Shown: piece by piece, positions 1 to 9,418 of the stretch | Position numbering within the stretch: position 1 is the stretch's first letter | Layout: every line of letters begins with the position of its first letter | NCBI GenBank assembly: GCA_024232965.1 | Contig: JACKQF010000004.1 | Coordinates: 62,001-126,000, forward strand | Direction: 5' to 3' | Length of the DNA: 64,000 bases | DNA from: Verrucomicrobiaceae bacterium | Lineage (GTDB): Bacteria; Verrucomicrobiota; Verrucomicrobiia; Verrucomicrobiales; Verrucomicrobiaceae | Translations under genes and position numbers: made by a program | Notes under the pieces: model-generated | What the model was told of the DNA's origin: nothing | What the model saw: the letters and a program-made list of their open reading frames with translations, nothing else | The model's database searches: none

Positions 1-1
1 G

Positions 2-1549
2 CCAGGTCGGGCGTTCTCGCTGCAACTCATCCTCGCAGAGCCACCCCTAAAGCCGCCCTCCATCGGTGACGAAGGATTGCGAGAGACCCACGCAAAATTC
101 ATGTCGCGTGCTTTTGATATCGATGCCCTGCGCGAGTTCGGGTTTCGTGAAACGCCCTCAACGGTCATGTTTGGCCGCATTCCAGAAGAAGTGCCCTACC
201 TGCGCGAACTGGCCTTTCTCATGGAGCGCCTCAAACGTCCAGAGGAGGCTCTCGCAGCCTGGCAGCGCCTGAACCGCACGCTTGCCGCCCTCAGCGAGCG
301 GGGGTTATCTCTCGACCCCGAGGCATCCGTGCATTGCGCGCAAGCCTTGGAACAGCAAGGGCAGACAGAAGCAGCACTCAAAGAACTACGGGAGGTCAGT
401 CTTGAAGAGCCCCTGCAAAAGGTCGCCCAAGAAGCCCTCATCCTACGCACACAATTGGCCATCAAGTCGAACCACGAAGAGGAGGCTCGCGACCTAATGC
501 GCATCGCCGTAGAGCGCCAATCGCCCACGGCGGTGCTCGCCATCGCGAAGACGCTGGAGAAGACCAAACCCACCGAAGCCCTTAGCCTCCTCATCCAGGC
601 CAGCCGCACTTTGAAGGCCGCACCAGATCGCTTCCGACTGACCGCTGCTCATCTGCGCCTTTTGGCACTTCAAGACCCCAAGTGGCAGCCGTCACAAGCG
701 AGCGCACTCATCAGCGCGATGCTACGCACCCAGATGCGCGATCGCAGCTTCATGGAGGAGTGGCTGCAGTGGCTGAAAACAGAGGCCACCACTACGCGCG
801 CACCTGCGTGGGCCAAGATCTTCGTGGCAGAGATGCGATCTGGCCCAGACCGCGCACTCGCCGCCATGTCCGCCTGCGCCTTTGCCAAGCACCTGCCTCC
901 AGACGCCGAAAAAGACCTTACCTCTGCCTGGACAACACTCACTGACGATGACCGCATCTGCGTCGAACTCGGTGTCGCAGCCCTGCTGGATGCGGACAAA
1001 GCAGACTGGGCCTGGGCCGTCTGCGTCACCGCAGCGGAAGCGCCCTCGCCAAGACTCAGCGCTCGCAAGTTGCCCATCATGGTCCGCGTGGCTCATGCGC
1101 GGAACGATCTCCCAGCGCTCGCGGATCTTTTTTCCGAAGTCATCCGCACCCGCGCCAACGACGGTGGCCGTCTTGTCGAATGGGCCGCAGCATTTGAAAA
1201 AGCCGGACAGATCCAGCAGGCCAGAGAAATCCTCAGCAGCACCCTCGACAACCAAAACTCCCCCGACCTCCAGTCAGCGGAACTCCTGTCGGCCTGGATT
1301 CACTTCCTCATCCGCCAGGGAGAGCTAGATGCAGCGGAGACCTTTCTCCTCAGTCACCACAGCCGCCTCGGCATGAGCAGCGCCCAGCTCATCGTGGATC
1401 TCTACAAGGCATGGGGCAGTCTCGACAAACTCGAAGAGCACTTCCGCCTCTACGACCTGCCCACCGCTGTCCAAATGGAAGCCCGCTATCTAGCTAGCCC
1501 CGACCCAACGGTCCCCCCACCCGCCTTCGAGGCGGGCAAACAGCGCTGA
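2..1549 (+). CDS. Helical-repeat (TPR-like) protein, 5' end outside the window
   Basis: The reading frame is open from the first bases of the window with no stop, and the residues before the first possible start (TTG at 77) look like ordinary protein, so the N-terminus probably lies outside. The visible part (about 515 residues) is almost entirely alpha-helical, rich in Ala, Leu, Glu and Arg, with recurrent helix pairs such as EEALAAWQRLNRT, TEAALKELREV and EKAGQIQQAREIL that fit degenerate tetratricopeptide (TPR/SEL1-type) repeats. No catalytic motif, signal peptide or membrane segment is visible. TPR solenoids normally mediate protein-protein contacts; the partner is unknown. It ends in a Pro-rich tail before TGA. 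The TPR assignment is a fold-level inference; the coding call is firm. Confidence 0.75.
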   Translation, partial: PGRAFSLQLILAEPPLKPPSIGDEGLRETHAKFMSRAFDIDALREFGFRETPSTVMFGRIPEEVPYLRELAFLMERLKRPEEALAAWQRLNRTLAALSERGLSLDPEASVHCAQALEQQGQTEAALKELREVSLEEPLQKVAQEALILRTQLAIKSNHEEEARDLMRIAVERQSPTAVLAIAKTLEKTKPTEALSLLIQASRTLKAAPDRFRLTAAHLRLLALQDPKWQPSQASALISAMLRTQMRDRSFMEEWLQWLKTEATTTRAPAWAKIFVAEMRSGPDRALAAMSACAFAKHLPPDAEKDLTSAWTTLTDDDRICVELGVAALLDADKADWAWAVCVTAAEAPSPRLSARKLPIMVRVAHARNDLPALADLFSEVIRTRANDGGRLVEWAAAFEKAGQIQQAREILSSTLDNQNSPDLQSAELLSAWIHFLIRQGELDAAETFLLSHHSRLGMSSAQLIVDLYKAWGSLDKLEEHFRLYDLPTAVQMEARYLASPDPTVPPPAFEAGKQR

Positions 1550-1661
1550 TCGCTGCTCTTGGGAAAGACTGTATCCAGCCAGCCCCAAATCACAGGGGGC
1601 GCGACAAGCTCCCAAATCGAAGCTTGGATAAAAGTCCAAAACCCGTTAGACTCGCCAAACC

Positions 1662-2243
1662 ATGCGTTTTCTCCTCGCCACACTCGCGCTAACTCTCGCC
1701 TCTTGCAGCAGCAAGCAGGAGACCAAGGGCGATGAGTACGGCGGGCGCTTCCAGGAACGGCTCGGGAAGCAAATGAAGGCCATGAAATCCCAGGACCTGG
1801 AGAGCCCTTTCCAGAAGGCATTTGATTCGGACTCCGGCGTCAAGACAGGCACCTCCTATCTTCAGCGAAAGGGTTTCCGTTCCAACGACTACACGGGCTT
1901 CAATCGCGACTTCAACGGCAGTCATGCCGCACGCACAAAACAGTTTGCACAGGCAGATCGCACTAGCCCCACCGGGAATCGCCAATTTAACGGAGCCACA
2001 GAAGACCGCGAAGCAGGGCAACTCTTCCGTTCCAAATCGAGCCCCGCCAACGGCCAAACTGCGCGACAAAGCTCACAAGTCGCCTCCGGCATGGATCGTG
2101 AATTCGGCACAACCGATGTGCGCGATGCCGCCAAGTCCCAGCAGAAAAACATCCGCCCACTGATCATCGAGCCCAAAGGCAAAGACGGGAAAGAGCACGA
2201 CTACAGCGAAGACCAAGTCCGCGCTTTCATGAGCCGCGACTAG
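1662..2243 (+). CDS. Small putative lipoprotein
   Basis: This encodes 193 residues. The N-terminus MRFLLATLALTLASC is a short hydrophobic signal ending in the lipobox LASC, so signal peptidase II should cleave before Cys15 and the protein should be lipid-anchored. The rest is hydrophilic, rich in Gln, Ser, Lys and Asp, with many short Arg/Phe/Gly segments and no predicted membrane helix or known domain. No Shine-Dalgarno sequence precedes the ATG. It stands alone between a same-strand TPR-like gene and a convergent sulfatase gene. I do not recognise a family; function is unknown. Confidence 0.75.
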   Translation: MRFLLATLALTLASCSSKQETKGDEYGGRFQERLGKQMKAMKSQDLESPFQKAFDSDSGVKTGTSYLQRKGFRSNDYTGFNRDFNGSHAARTKQFAQADRTSPTGNRQFNGATEDREAGQLFRSKSSPANGQTARQSSQVASGMDREFGTTDVRDAAKSQQKNIRPLIIEPKGKDGKEHDYSEDQVRAFMSRD

Positions 2244-2297
2244 CCAGTATCACGCTCGCCAGCCAACCGCCAAAGAAAGCAGTTCGCCAGCAAACTA

Positions 2298-3758
2298 TTA
2301 CTGCCGGACCTCAATCCCCTTCACGCCCGTTAGCCCATCGCCCAAGGCCGCACGCACAGGCTCAGCCAACTTGCTCAAACGCTCAACCACATCAGGATGT
2401 TCAGCAGCCAAGTTGTGAGATTCACCGAGGTCAGTCTCCAGATCAAAGAGTGAAAGCTCGATCTTCTCCACGCGATAACCATGACGGGAGGCAATGCCTT
2501 GGATGCCCGACTGCGTGATCGATTTCGGCTTCATGTTCGCGTAATTCGCAGGCTTCCCGTCCCGCCCTGGTTCCCCATCCACGGAGATGTAGGAATGTGC
2601 GAAATGAAGCTTCCATTTACCACTACGCACCGCCTCCAAATCCTCGCCCGCGTAAAAAAACAGGGCCTCGTGAGGAGATGCCGCGCCGTCTTTGCCTTCC
2701 AGAATCGGCAAAATATCGGCCCCATCCAGTTTCACTTTTGGTAAATCTGCACCAGCTAGACCAGCGATGGTCGGCAGCAAATCGGTCTCCATCACTGGCT
2801 CCTTGCACACCTTTCCCGCCGGAATCTTGCCCGGCCAACGTGCGATGCACGGCACACGCACACCACCTTCAAACGTCGTCAGCTTGCCTTCACGGAAGGG
2901 CTGCGCATGGCCTGCATGAGTACCATACGAGAGGAAAGGGCCATTGTCAGAAAACAAGATCACCATCGTCCGATCATCCACACCGCTGCGCTTCAGCGCC
3001 GCAAAGATCTCCCCCACCGACCAGTCCAACTCCTCCACAACATCCACATAAAGCCCCTTGCCTGATCGATCACGGAAGCGCTCGCTCGCAAAGATCGGCA
3101 CATGCGGCATCACATGGGGCACATAGAGAAAAAAAGGGCGGTCTTTGTTTTTCTCGATGAAACCAACGGCGCGCTCGGTGAAGCGCCGTGTGAACTGACT
3201 CTGATCAGGATCGGTCTCCACGATTTTTTCACCATCATAAAGAGGTAGCGGCGGCATCACCTCTGCCAGCGATGGGTGATACTTGCTGTTGTCATTCGAA
3301 TACGGAATGCCCAAGTATTCATCAAAGCCCTGCTTCATGGGGTGGAACTTATCAATGGTTCCCAGGTGCCACTTCCCAAAAATCGCCGTCGCATATCCAC
3401 GCGATTTGCACAGTTCTGGCAGCAGCATTTCCTCCACCGCCAAACCACTCTGGCTGGTATGATTCAGCGCGCCCTGCATATTGACTCGGTTCGCATAACA
3501 GCCCGTCATCAATGCCGCGCGCGACGCACTGCAAACAGCCTGCGCCACATAAAAATCAGTCAGGCGCATCCCCTCCGCCGCCATCTTATCCATGTTCGGC
3601 GTGCGGATGTCCTTCGACCCAAAGCAACCAATGTCGGAGTAGCCCAGATCATCCATCAAGAAGATCACCACATTCGGAGGCGAATCAGCGGCCAGACACC
3701 CACCACGACTGATGCCCATCACAGCCACCAACACAAAAAAGAAAAGACGATACCTCAT
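2298..3758 (-). CDS. Secreted sulfatase (arylsulfatase family)
   Basis: Family S1 sulfatase that would hydrolyse sulfate esters, probably of extracellular polysaccharides. I place the start at the ATG at 3758, giving 486 residues, because it is followed directly by a signal peptide (RYRLFFFVLVAVMG, cleavage near LAA-D); a longer frame upstream begins with charged, non-signal sequence. Visible motifs are the metal-binding segment NVVIFLMDDLGYSDIG (residues 29-44), the formylglycine site CSASR (C76 to R80), GKWHLG after it, and the SDNG metal-binding motif in the second half. The Cys-type site needs a formylglycine-generating or radical SAM maturase, not seen here. A second sulfatase and a glycosidase-like gene lie upstream on the same strand, suggesting a polysaccharide-degradation cluster. 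The substrate cannot be read from sequence. Confidence 0.93.
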   Translation of the reverse strand: MRYRLFFFVLVAVMGISRGGCLAADSPPNVVIFLMDDLGYSDIGCFGSKDIRTPNMDKMAAEGMRLTDFYVAQAVCSASRAALMTGCYANRVNMQGALNHTSQSGLAVEEMLLPELCKSRGYATAIFGKWHLGTIDKFHPMKQGFDEYLGIPYSNDNSKYHPSLAEVMPPLPLYDGEKIVETDPDQSQFTRRFTERAVGFIEKNKDRPFFLYVPHVMPHVPIFASERFRDRSGKGLYVDVVEELDWSVGEIFAALKRSGVDDRTMVILFSDNGPFLSYGTHAGHAQPFREGKLTTFEGGVRVPCIARWPGKIPAGKVCKEPVMETDLLPTIAGLAGADLPKVKLDGADILPILEGKDGAASPHEALFFYAGEDLEAVRSGKWKLHFAHSYISVDGEPGRDGKPANYANMKPKSITQSGIQGIASRHGYRVEKIELSLFDLETDLGESHNLAAEHPDVVERLSKLAEPVRAALGDGLTGVKGIEVRQ

Positions 3759-3948
3759 AGACCGCGATGGAACGAAGTCTGACAGCCCAGTCTTGCGACG
3801 GATGATACGACCACCGCCAGACCTGCGCTCACGCCCAAAGCATTCTGGCAACCGCTCCTACAGCCCTAGCCCCTCAAGGCGCGACGGCATCCTGCCGTCG
3901 GAGTCGATGACGAAACATGGGAAGAAGAGCGAGGACGAACCCGCTCCA

Positions 3949-5334
3949 TCACTTCATCGACTCCTGATACGCCTTCCACTTCGCGCGGAAGCTCTCCACC
4001 AACTCCGCCTGAGCCTTATCAGCGATGAGATTGTGCTCCTCCAGCGGATCGTTTTGCAGATCGTAGAACTCCTCCGTGATCGGATTCGGCTCGATCCAGC
4101 GGATGTACTTGTAGCGCTCCGTGCGCACTGCCTCGACTGGCGGGATACGATCCGGCACGCTGTGGTGCTCATAGAAAAACTCCTTCCGCCAATCTTCGGG
4201 CACTTTTCCTTCCAGCAATGGCTTCAAACTGCGACCTTGCATCGCCTTCGGCACAGGGATTCCTGCCAGATCCAGCATCGTCGGTGCTACATCCACATTC
4301 AGAGACATCGCATCCACCGTCACACCCACACGATCTTTCGGCAGCCGAGGATCACTGATGATCAGAGGCACTCGCATGTCTTCCTCATACGCATACCACT
4401 TATCCGCCATCCCGCGATCCGCCAACGCATAGCCGTTGTCTCCAGCCAAGACGATGATCGTATTGCTGCGCAATTTTTTCTGATCCAGCAAATCCAAGAT
4501 CCGCCCCACCTCACGATCTACACCACTGATCAGGCTGTAGTAGTCATGCAGAATGTCCTGCGCCTTTTGCGGCTCATCAAAACGCCACTCCCAGCGGCGA
4601 CGTCCCTCGCTCTTTTGCACAAACTCTGGCAACCGTTTAAAGGCCTCATCTGTCGCCAATTTCGACAACGGGATGTTCACACCATCATACATGCCCGCAT
4701 CCCGCGGATCCGGCTCATACTCACGCTCTTCGTGATCTCGAGCATGCACCGCATTGAAACTCACGCTCAGAGAGAAAGGCTTCGCCGCATCACATGCCCC
4801 CAGGAATTCCAATGCCGCGTTCCCCATCTTAGCCGTCTTGTGGGTACGGGTCGGATCGTTGGGCTCAATGAAAAATCGCCCCGCCTGCCCAGGCTCGCCC
4901 CGCCAAAAATCAAAGTTAGCCGCCTTAGCCGCCGTCACCTTCGGGTTACCTACACCATACTTTCCAATGAACCCGGTCTGAAATCCTGCCTGGCGAAACT
5001 GCGCTGGATACGTCGATGTCCAATCCGCATCGCTGATCCCCTTGGCAAAGTCCACAATGCCATGCCTCCGCATCCACTGCCCAGTCAGATAGGTCGCGCG
5101 ACTGACCGAACAGATCGACGTCGTGACAAACATATTCTTGAAAAGCACTCCTTCTTTTGCCAGTCGATCAATGTTTGGCGTTTTCACGATTTTATCGCCC
5201 ATGCACCCCAGCGCGTTGAACCGCAGGTCATCAATCAAAAGAAAGACCACATTCGGCCGAGCCTCCGCAGCAGAGGTAACCCTCGCGAACAACCCCAGAA
5301 ACAGCAGACTTCTCAGTAGCAAATTCAAACTCAT
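3949..5334 (-). CDS. Secreted sulfatase with an atypical CSVSR maturation site
   Basis: This is a 461-residue S1-type sulfatase with an N-terminal signal peptide (LLLRSLLFLGLF, cleavage near TSA-AEA). The metal-binding start RPNVVFLLIDDLRFNALG carries D35/D36, and the AGDNGY motif later supplies further metal ligands. The residue converted to formylglycine should be C75, but the pentapeptide is C-S-V-S-R where the usual consensus is C-X-(P/A)-X-R, so valine sits where proline or alanine normally contacts the maturation enzyme. FIGKYGVG corresponds to the GKWHLG region of the neighbouring sulfatase. The gene lies 190 bp upstream of that sulfatase and 33 bp downstream of the NAGPA-type gene, all on the minus strand, so cotranscription is plausible. 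The substrate is unknown; the variant motif might reduce maturation or mark a lineage-specific variant. Confidence 0.92.
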   Translation of the reverse strand: MSLNLLLRSLLFLGLFARVTSAAEARPNVVFLLIDDLRFNALGCMGDKIVKTPNIDRLAKEGVLFKNMFVTTSICSVSRATYLTGQWMRRHGIVDFAKGISDADWTSTYPAQFRQAGFQTGFIGKYGVGNPKVTAAKAANFDFWRGEPGQAGRFFIEPNDPTRTHKTAKMGNAALEFLGACDAAKPFSLSVSFNAVHARDHEEREYEPDPRDAGMYDGVNIPLSKLATDEAFKRLPEFVQKSEGRRRWEWRFDEPQKAQDILHDYYSLISGVDREVGRILDLLDQKKLRSNTIIVLAGDNGYALADRGMADKWYAYEEDMRVPLIISDPRLPKDRVGVTVDAMSLNVDVAPTMLDLAGIPVPKAMQGRSLKPLLEGKVPEDWRKEFFYEHHSVPDRIPPVEAVRTERYKYIRWIEPNPITEEFYDLQNDPLEEHNLIADKAQAELVESFRAKWKAYQESMK

Positions 5335-5367
5335 GATTGATGTGAACGCCGCTAAACGACGAAGATT

Positions 5368-6174
5368 TCACCGCCGAACAGGCTCAACCTCACGGGGAAA
5401 TAGCCCAATGTAGTTGCGAACCTTGACGTTTTTGCGGAACTCCCGCACCTCCCCCTGGGGCGTAACACACCAGAACGCGGACGAAGGCCCTCCATCCAGA
5501 TTCATTGCGGTCACCGCTCGAAAATTCGGGAAAAGGTTCTCGCGCACTAGTAGTCGAGCCAATCCCGATAGAGTCGCACGCTCAGCGGTACCGATCACCC
5601 AATGCCCCCTGTCATCGCTGACCGCAAAGGTCCGACTGACACGGGGCTCATCCGACCCAGTCGCAGAGAAAACCTGCACACCTTTTTCCACGAGCATCGG
5701 ACTGCACTGCACCATTTGCGTGAGAGTGCCATCGTTGACCAATCCCTTCGCTCGCTCAATCCTCAAAATCCCGCTCCGAACCAACAGCGCCGCCTCCAGA
5801 TCCGAGACATTCCCAACTTCACCCTGCACCAACCCATCAGAGATCTGGAGTCCGTACACGCCTAGACCGTTGAGCTTGTAGTAGCCGCCATTGCACCCAG
5901 CGATGGCTTTCGAGCTAATCAAAGCCTGTTGAAGCGTTTGCGCAGAAGAGGCCGTGGGTTGATCAAGCACTCTCATCGAGACCCTTCCAGAATCAAAGAA
6001 CACCGCTCGGATTTGGATCTGTTCCGGCTCCATCACTTCGCACTGCAAAAAGACAGCACCTGCAGCGAGTTCCATCCGGTCATGTACTTTTACGCCACCC
6101 GCTCCTTCCGCCCCCAAACAAAGGGAACTCCCAAATATCAGTGCCACCAGCGCAGAGCAATTCAGAGTCGTCAT
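5368..6174 (-). CDS. Phosphodiester glycosidase family protein (NAGPA/DUF2233-like), exported
   Basis: A 268-residue protein with a signal peptide (LNCSALVALIFGSSLCLG, cleavage near LGA-E). It carries the two signatures of the NAGPA-type phosphodiester glycosidase fold: AGCNGGYYKLNG near residues 92-103 and the C-terminal AMNLDGGPSSAFW near residues 222-234, where the Asp and GG are typical of the active site. The mammalian relative removes N-acetylglucosamine from mannose-6-phosphate; bacterial members are mostly uncharacterised and often act on cell-wall or polysaccharide phosphodiesters. It is the first gene of a minus-strand group with two sulfatases (33 bp to the next), consistent with a role in extracellular glycan processing. 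A TTGACG element lies upstream but its -10 partner is poor. Family call is firm; substrate is unknown. Confidence 0.88.
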   Translation of the reverse strand: MTTLNCSALVALIFGSSLCLGAEGAGGVKVHDRMELAAGAVFLQCEVMEPEQIQIRAVFFDSGRVSMRVLDQPTASSAQTLQQALISSKAIAGCNGGYYKLNGLGVYGLQISDGLVQGEVGNVSDLEAALLVRSGILRIERAKGLVNDGTLTQMVQCSPMLVEKGVQVFSATGSDEPRVSRTFAVSDDRGHWVIGTAERATLSGLARLLVRENLFPNFRAVTAMNLDGGPSSAFWCVTPQGEVREFRKNVKVRNYIGLFPREVEPVRR

Positions 6175-6263
6175 TCAAAGATACTGTCAAAATCCTGCAC
6201 CAACGTCAATTGCAGCCTAAACAATCCCACCGCCATTCGCCACTCGCTCCAGTTCGCGGGATC

Positions 6264-6298
6264 ATTCGTTATTCAGCATTCGACATTCGGCATTCGCC
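6264..6298. repeat. Heptanucleotide tandem array, consensus ATTCGNC
   Basis: Five back-to-back 7-nt units (ATTCGTT, ATTCAGC, ATTCGAC, ATTCGGC, ATTCGCC) occupy the spacer between the divergent glycosidase-like gene and uvrA, ending 16 bp before the uvrA ATG. The first four positions are invariant and the rest vary. This is direct observation; a function is not evident. Confidence 0.75.
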
Positions 6299-6314
6299 CT
6301 TCATCCTTCCCCGC

Positions 6315-9227
6315 ATGACCCCCGACGCCATCAAAGTCCGCGGCGCGCGACAGCACAATCTCAAGAACATCGACGTCGATATCCCGCGTCATCAACTCGT
6401 CGTGCTTACTGGCGTTAGTGGTTCAGGCAAGTCATCACTCGCGTTTGACACCCTCTACGCCGAAGGACAGCGCCGCTACGTGCAAAGCCTCAGCGCCTAT
6501 GCGCGGCAGTTCTTGGATCAACTTGAAAAGCCCGACGTTGATTTCATCGAGGGTCTCAGCCCTGCCGTCGCCATTGAGCAAGCCCACTCCGCACCGAACC
6601 CGCGCAGCACCATCGCCACCGTCACTGAAATCTATGACTACCTGCGCGTGCTGTTTTCCGTCATCGGCCAGCCGCATGATCCTACCACCGGTCAGCGATT
6701 GATCAAAAACACGCCGGCAGAGATCGGCGAGCGTATTCTGGCCCTGCCAGATGGCACTCGACTCATCCTTCTCGCACCTGTCATCCAGTCAGAGAAAGGA
6801 GATCTGCGAGGGCTCTTTGAAAAACTGCGCCGCCAGGGCTTCATCCGCGTTCGCCTGGATGGTGTCATCCTCGAACTGGATGATCAACTCAAGGCCCCAC
6901 GCAATGAAGAGCATAGCGTTGAAGTCGTCGTGGACCGCCTCGTCGTCCGCGAAGGCATCCGCAATCGCCTCATGGACAGCATCGAGACCGCATTGAAGTG
7001 GAACGAGCGCGAGATCCAATTCCTCATCGGCGGAGAGGAAAAAGAAGAGGTGCTGACCTTCACCACCGCGTATGCGAATCCCAGCACAGGCTACATTTTA
7101 GAAAAGCTGACCCCACAGCACTTTTCCTTCAACACCCACCTCGGTGCCTGCCCCGCCTGCGAAGGAGTCGGCACCGTGATGACGCCTGACGCAGCGCTGC
7201 TGATCCCAGATCACAATCTCTCCATCGCCAATGGCGCGATCAAAGGCTGGTGGATGCGACAGCCAAAGCTCAAGGCAGGTTACATGCGCAGCATTGAGGC
7301 ATTGGCGCGACACTTCGAGATCGGGCTCGACCTCCCTTACAAAGAGACGCCCATCGGCTTCAAGCACGCTCTCCTCTACGGCACCACTGAAGCCATCGCC
7401 ACCGGTTGGCAGACCACCGCAACCAAGCGCTCGCTCGCCAAACCCTTCGAAGGCCTCCTCACCCAGATCCAGCGACTGCATGAGAATGCCGAAAGCGAAG
7501 CACTGCGCGGCCAACTCACTCGTCTCATGAACCCGCAGCAGTGCGCAGTTTGCCACGGCAAGCGCTTGAGGCCGGAGGCGCTGGGCGTGACGATTTCCTC
7601 CTCAGTGAAAGGCGACAAAGATGACGCATCGCTGAACATCCACGATTTCACCACCTTACCCATCCGCGATGCCCTAGCGTGGATCGAGGCATTGTCCCTC
7701 ACCGAACATCAGCGCAGCTACGTCACTGACTTGCAGCGCGAGGTCGTCAAGCGCCTGCAATTTCTCAACGATGTCGGACTCGGCTATTTGGGGCTGAATC
7801 GGCAAAGCGGCACCCTTTCCGGTGGGGAAACGCAGCGCATCCGCCTAGCCACCCAAATTGGCGCGGGATTGGCAGGCGTTCTCTACGTCCTGGACGAACC
7901 CAGCATCGGCCTCCATCCCGCTGACAATCTCCGCCTGATTGGTACCCTGCAAAAGCTGCGCGATCTCGGCAACACCGTGCTCGTGGTGGAGCACGATGAG
8001 GCCATGATGATGGCCGCAGATCACGTCATCGAACTCGGCCCAGGTGCCGGTCCCCATGGCGGGCGACTCATTGCCCAGGGCACACCGGCGGAGGTCTGCA
8101 AAAATGATGCCTCGCTGACCGGCGCGTATCTTGACCACCGGATGCGCATCCCCGTTCCGAAAAATCGAGTCGCCCCCCGCGAGCGCGAACCCAGCCTGCT
8201 CTCCACCGACGACGACGACTACGATCCCGCCTGGCTCACCGTCCATGGCGCGCGCGAACACAATCTGCAAAACGTCACCGCTTCTTTTCCGATCGGTTGC
8301 TTCACCTGCGTCACCGGCCCCAGCGGCAGTGGTAAGTCCACCCTGATCGACAACATCCTGATGCGTGCCCTGCAGTGCCATTTTTACAGCGCCAAGGATA
8401 CGCCAGGCCAGCATGATCGCGTCACCGGGCTCAGAGGCATCGACAAAGTCATCATAATCGATCAAAGCCCCATCGGCCGCAGCCCACGCTCCAATCCCGC
8501 CACCTATACTCAGGTCTTCACGCCCATTCGCGAGCTCTTTGCACAGCTACCGATGGCACGAGTGCGTGGCTACAATGCCGGGAGATTCAGCTTCAACACC
8601 GCCGGTGGTCGTTGTGAAAAATGCCAGGGCGATGGCCAGATCAAGATCGACATGCACTTCCTCGCCGATGTCTATGTGACCTGCGATCAATGCCGCGGCC
8701 ACCGCTACAATGCAGAGACACTGGAGGTCACCTTCAAGGGCAAGACCATCTTTGATGTCCTCGACATGACCGTCACTGAAGCCCTGCGATTCTTCGAAAA
8801 GAGCAACGCCATCGGACCCAAAATCCGCGCTCTGGAAGAATGCGGTCTCGGCTATCTGAAGCTCGGCCAATCCGGCGCATCCCTCTCCGGCGGCGAGGCC
8901 CAACGCGTCAAGCTCGCCTCCGAACTCGGTCGCAAGAGCACCGGCCACACCCTCTACATTTTGGATGAACCGACGACCGGCCTGCACTTTGCCGATATCC
9001 AAACCCTCATGACCGTCCTCCTGCGCCTGAGGGACGCCGGGAACACTCTCATCGTGATCGAGCATAATCTCGACGTCATCAAAACCGCCGATTGGCTCAT
9101 CGACCTCGGCCCCGGCGGCGGCAGCGAAGGCGGCCAGATTCTCGCCCAGACAACGCCCGAGCAGCTCATCAAAAACAAAACCAGCCCCACCGGCCGATTC
9201 CTGCGCGAAGTGATGGAAGCCAAATAA
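6315..9227 (+). CDS. uvrA: UvrA, excinuclease ABC subunit A (zinc-module variant)
   Basis: Damage-recognition ATPase of nucleotide excision repair. The ATG at 6315 gives 970 residues starting TPDAIKVRGARQHNLKNI, which matches the normal UvrA N-terminus; sequence upstream is repeat DNA. Two ABC modules are complete: Walker A GVSGSGKS (33-40) and GPSGSGKS (about 668), signatures LSGGETQRIRLA (about 501) and LSGGEAQRVKLA, and Walker B segments LDEPSIGLH and LDEPTTGLH. The C-terminal zinc module (CEKCQGDG ... CDQCRG) is intact. However, the segment aligned with the E. coli ACPICG cysteine pair reads ANPSTG (about residues 253-258), and the earlier CPDH position reads HDPT, so two of three zinc modules seem to have lost half of their ligands. 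It may be the only UvrA or a paralogue; the window cannot tell. No Shine-Dalgarno sequence is seen. Confidence 0.95.
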   Translation: MTPDAIKVRGARQHNLKNIDVDIPRHQLVVLTGVSGSGKSSLAFDTLYAEGQRRYVQSLSAYARQFLDQLEKPDVDFIEGLSPAVAIEQAHSAPNPRSTIATVTEIYDYLRVLFSVIGQPHDPTTGQRLIKNTPAEIGERILALPDGTRLILLAPVIQSEKGDLRGLFEKLRRQGFIRVRLDGVILELDDQLKAPRNEEHSVEVVVDRLVVREGIRNRLMDSIETALKWNEREIQFLIGGEEKEEVLTFTTAYANPSTGYILEKLTPQHFSFNTHLGACPACEGVGTVMTPDAALLIPDHNLSIANGAIKGWWMRQPKLKAGYMRSIEALARHFEIGLDLPYKETPIGFKHALLYGTTEAIATGWQTTATKRSLAKPFEGLLTQIQRLHENAESEALRGQLTRLMNPQQCAVCHGKRLRPEALGVTISSSVKGDKDDASLNIHDFTTLPIRDALAWIEALSLTEHQRSYVTDLQREVVKRLQFLNDVGLGYLGLNRQSGTLSGGETQRIRLATQIGAGLAGVLYVLDEPSIGLHPADNLRLIGTLQKLRDLGNTVLVVEHDEAMMMAADHVIELGPGAGPHGGRLIAQGTPAEVCKNDASLTGAYLDHRMRIPVPKNRVAPREREPSLLSTDDDDYDPAWLTVHGAREHNLQNVTASFPIGCFTCVTGPSGSGKSTLIDNILMRALQCHFYSAKDTPGQHDRVTGLRGIDKVIIIDQSPIGRSPRSNPATYTQVFTPIRELFAQLPMARVRGYNAGRFSFNTAGGRCEKCQGDGQIKIDMHFLADVYVTCDQCRGHRYNAETLEVTFKGKTIFDVLDMTVTEALRFFEKSNAIGPKIRALEECGLGYLKLGQSGASLSGGEAQRVKLASELGRKSTGHTLYILDEPTTGLHFADIQTLMTVLLRLRDAGNTLIVIEHNLDVIKTADWLIDLGPGGGSEGGQILAQTTPEQLIKNKTSPTGRFLREVMEAK

Positions 9228-9418
9228 ACCCAACTTGCACACGCAGCGCGGCCCCGCGGCCCATGGCTTCATTCGGTCAAACTCAGAGAACACCCGATAA
9301 TTCTTCGGAAAAAGGGTGAGGCACACTCTTTAAATCGGAGCGCAAAGAAAACTGCGCTACTCCCCTTGCAGTTCTATCTCCGCGCATTTTTTGAATCAAT
9401 CAAGACCGTTGCCGCCCC

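Noticed and set aside
3712..5319. A 535-codon plus-strand frame opposite the sulfatases
   Set aside because: It spans two clear sulfatase genes on the other strand, is rich in Arg and His with no domain, and is a composition shadow.
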